This document shows positions 63,016 to 64,000 of a stretch of DNA of 64,000 nt, in pieces (position 1 is the first letter of the stretch; the number at the start of each line of letters is the position of its first letter). The position numbers were made by a program, and so were the translations under genes. The stretch comes from Elephas maximus indicus (taxonomy: Eukaryota > Chordata > Mammalia > Proboscidea > Elephantidae): positions 109,736,823 to 109,800,822 of the forward strand of contig NC_064822.1 of assembly GCF_024166365.1 (NCBI RefSeq). The letters are read 5' to 3'. The notes beneath the pieces are model-generated. The model ran no database searches and was not told where the DNA came from. It was given only the letters and a program-made list of their open reading frames with translations.

Positions 63016-63699
63016 GTGGGTGGAATATCTTGTGTCCCACTAATCTTGAAAGGGTTAAAGACTGGAGAGATGTCAGACAGATGCCACCCCAAGGCAGTGC
63101 TGGCAGTTAGCCAGCATGCCCTGATACGATTGTGCTCACTGTTAAAATAATGAAAATGTTCTGTCCCAACTGATAAAGAACATCTGCTCTGAGTCCTCCA
63201 AGTGCCCCCTACCACTACCTTAGCTACGCTACTACCCTTCACAATCCAGCAACACAGCCAAACAACTAAAGAGGCAATGCTGATACAGCAAGAGGACCCC
63301 TGCACAGACTGTGTGCGCTGGGATTGATCAGTAGTGTCCTTGTGCCAAACCCATGGTTAAATGTTTTGCATTCCATCCTGTCCCAGGAGATCATGACTCT
63401 AGTTGCGTGATTTATGTACGACAGGTGGTGACAAGACCCCCAATGACTTCATTGCATATTACATGTGGGTTCAGAATTCCTCGATGACTTGGACTTGAAT
63501 CTGAATCACATACTTGGGGATTCAAATACAGCTCTCTCACACGCATACTTATTTAGGTTCCTCAGAAGGGATGAAGAGTAGTGGTAATCATACTTGTGGC
63601 TAATTAAATAATGATATCAAGTTACAGTTAATCAACTAACACTCACTGAATGAAAACTACCAGTTTGTAGTACTGCAGATACAATTATGGATAACACAA

Positions 63700-64000
63700 G
63701 CCTCATCATGCATTCGTTCAACAAATGTTTATTGAGTGTATACTATGTTTCATACTCCAGGGACACAAAGATGAATAAATCATAGTCCATGTCCTCACTC
63801 ACAGTACATAGTCAAAGAATATGTAAAGGTATATATATATATATATGTATATATATATACGTATATATATATATACGTATATATATATAATACTATGGAG
63901 TGGAGGAGGGAATAAATTCTGCCTGGGGAAGTTCAGGGAAGGCTTCATAGAGGAGGTGACAATTGACCTGGGCTGTGGAGAATGGCTCTGAGTTCACCAG
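63700..64000 (+). repeat. Ancient mammal-wide repeat, (TA)n-interrupted
   Basis: 'cattcgttcaacaaatgttt' + 'attgagtgtatactatg', later 'ggaaggcttcatagaggagg'. Family not resolved by eye (L2/MIR-era). Cut by a TA microsatellite and by the window end. Confidence 0.55.
63829..63890. repeat. (TA)n microsatellite with regular CGTA interruptions
   Basis: About 60 bp of alternating T/A broken by one GTAT and two CGTA steps at near-regular spacing. Confidence 0.9.

Larger units (their letters stand above)
54800..64000. other. NFE2 intron 1 and upstream region, no coding gene
   Basis: No coding exon recognised apart from the candidate non-coding first exon near 58.4-58.6 kb. Contents are the MIRs, AfroSINEs, tandem repeats and L1 listed separately. 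COPZ1, the next gene in human order, is not reached. Confidence 0.6.

Overview
This is nuclear DNA of a placental mammal, almost certainly an afrotherian and most likely an elephant or close relative. The interspersed repeats show this. At least 16 copies or fragments belong to the tRNA-headed AfroSINE family (pol III A-box-like and B-box-like stretches, the 'gaccctataggacagagtagaactgcccca' type body, both orientations). There are also L1 3' ends, plus old mammal-wide elements (MIR, L2, MER5-type hAT, an MLT1-like LTR). The gene order matches the region next to the HOXC cluster on human 12q13.13. Species assignment is inference; the repeat content and the genes are read directly.

Layout. (1) 1-~4,500: 3' flank of CBX5, no gene recognised. 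(2) ~4,500-40,890, minus strand: CBX5 (HP1-alpha), with a presumed very long 3'UTR (up to ~9.6 kb), four coding exons (14,121-14,271; 15,888-15,988; 19,426-19,612; 23,774-23,910; 191 aa), a candidate internal promoter at ~25.9 kb and a 5' non-coding exon at 40,601-~40,890. (3) ~40,100-41,900: GC-rich divergent promoter between CBX5 and HNRNPA1, with nine CCAAT boxes and NRF1-type sites. (4) ~41,334-47,890, plus strand: HNRNPA1, ten coding exons (371 aa, or 320 aa when exon 8 is skipped), three possible poly(A) signals and G-quadruplex motifs in the long 3' region. (5) 47,890-51,170: intergenic, repeat-bearing. (6) ~51,170-~58,620, minus strand: NFE2 (p45 NF-E2), coding exons 51,520-52,527 and 53,704-53,817 (373 aa), GATA motifs in intron 1, candidate first exon near 58.4-58.6 kb. 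(7) 58,620-64,000: upstream of NFE2, with tandem AfroSINEs, a 44-bp duplication, an ~88-bp degenerate tandem repeat and a 5'-truncated L1 with a target duplication.

The genes do not form one pathway. CBX5 and HNRNPA1 are a head-to-head housekeeping pair (heterochromatin reader; pre-mRNA/mRNA-binding protein). NFE2 is an erythroid/megakaryocytic bZIP factor, so a tissue-restricted gene sits next to a ubiquitously open promoter. All three coding frames are intact, with consensus splice sites at every coding junction. I saw no previously undescribed biological system. The points most worth checking are the 19-bp inverted repeat with TTAA ends 3' of HNRNPA1, the 15-bp SINE fold-back hairpin in the likely NFE2 3'UTR, the CCAAT-box orientation pattern, the internal X-box/CpG promoter of CBX5, and a near-consensus CTCF site in CBX5 intron 3. 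No searches or computations were run; repeat family names rest on recognition by eye.
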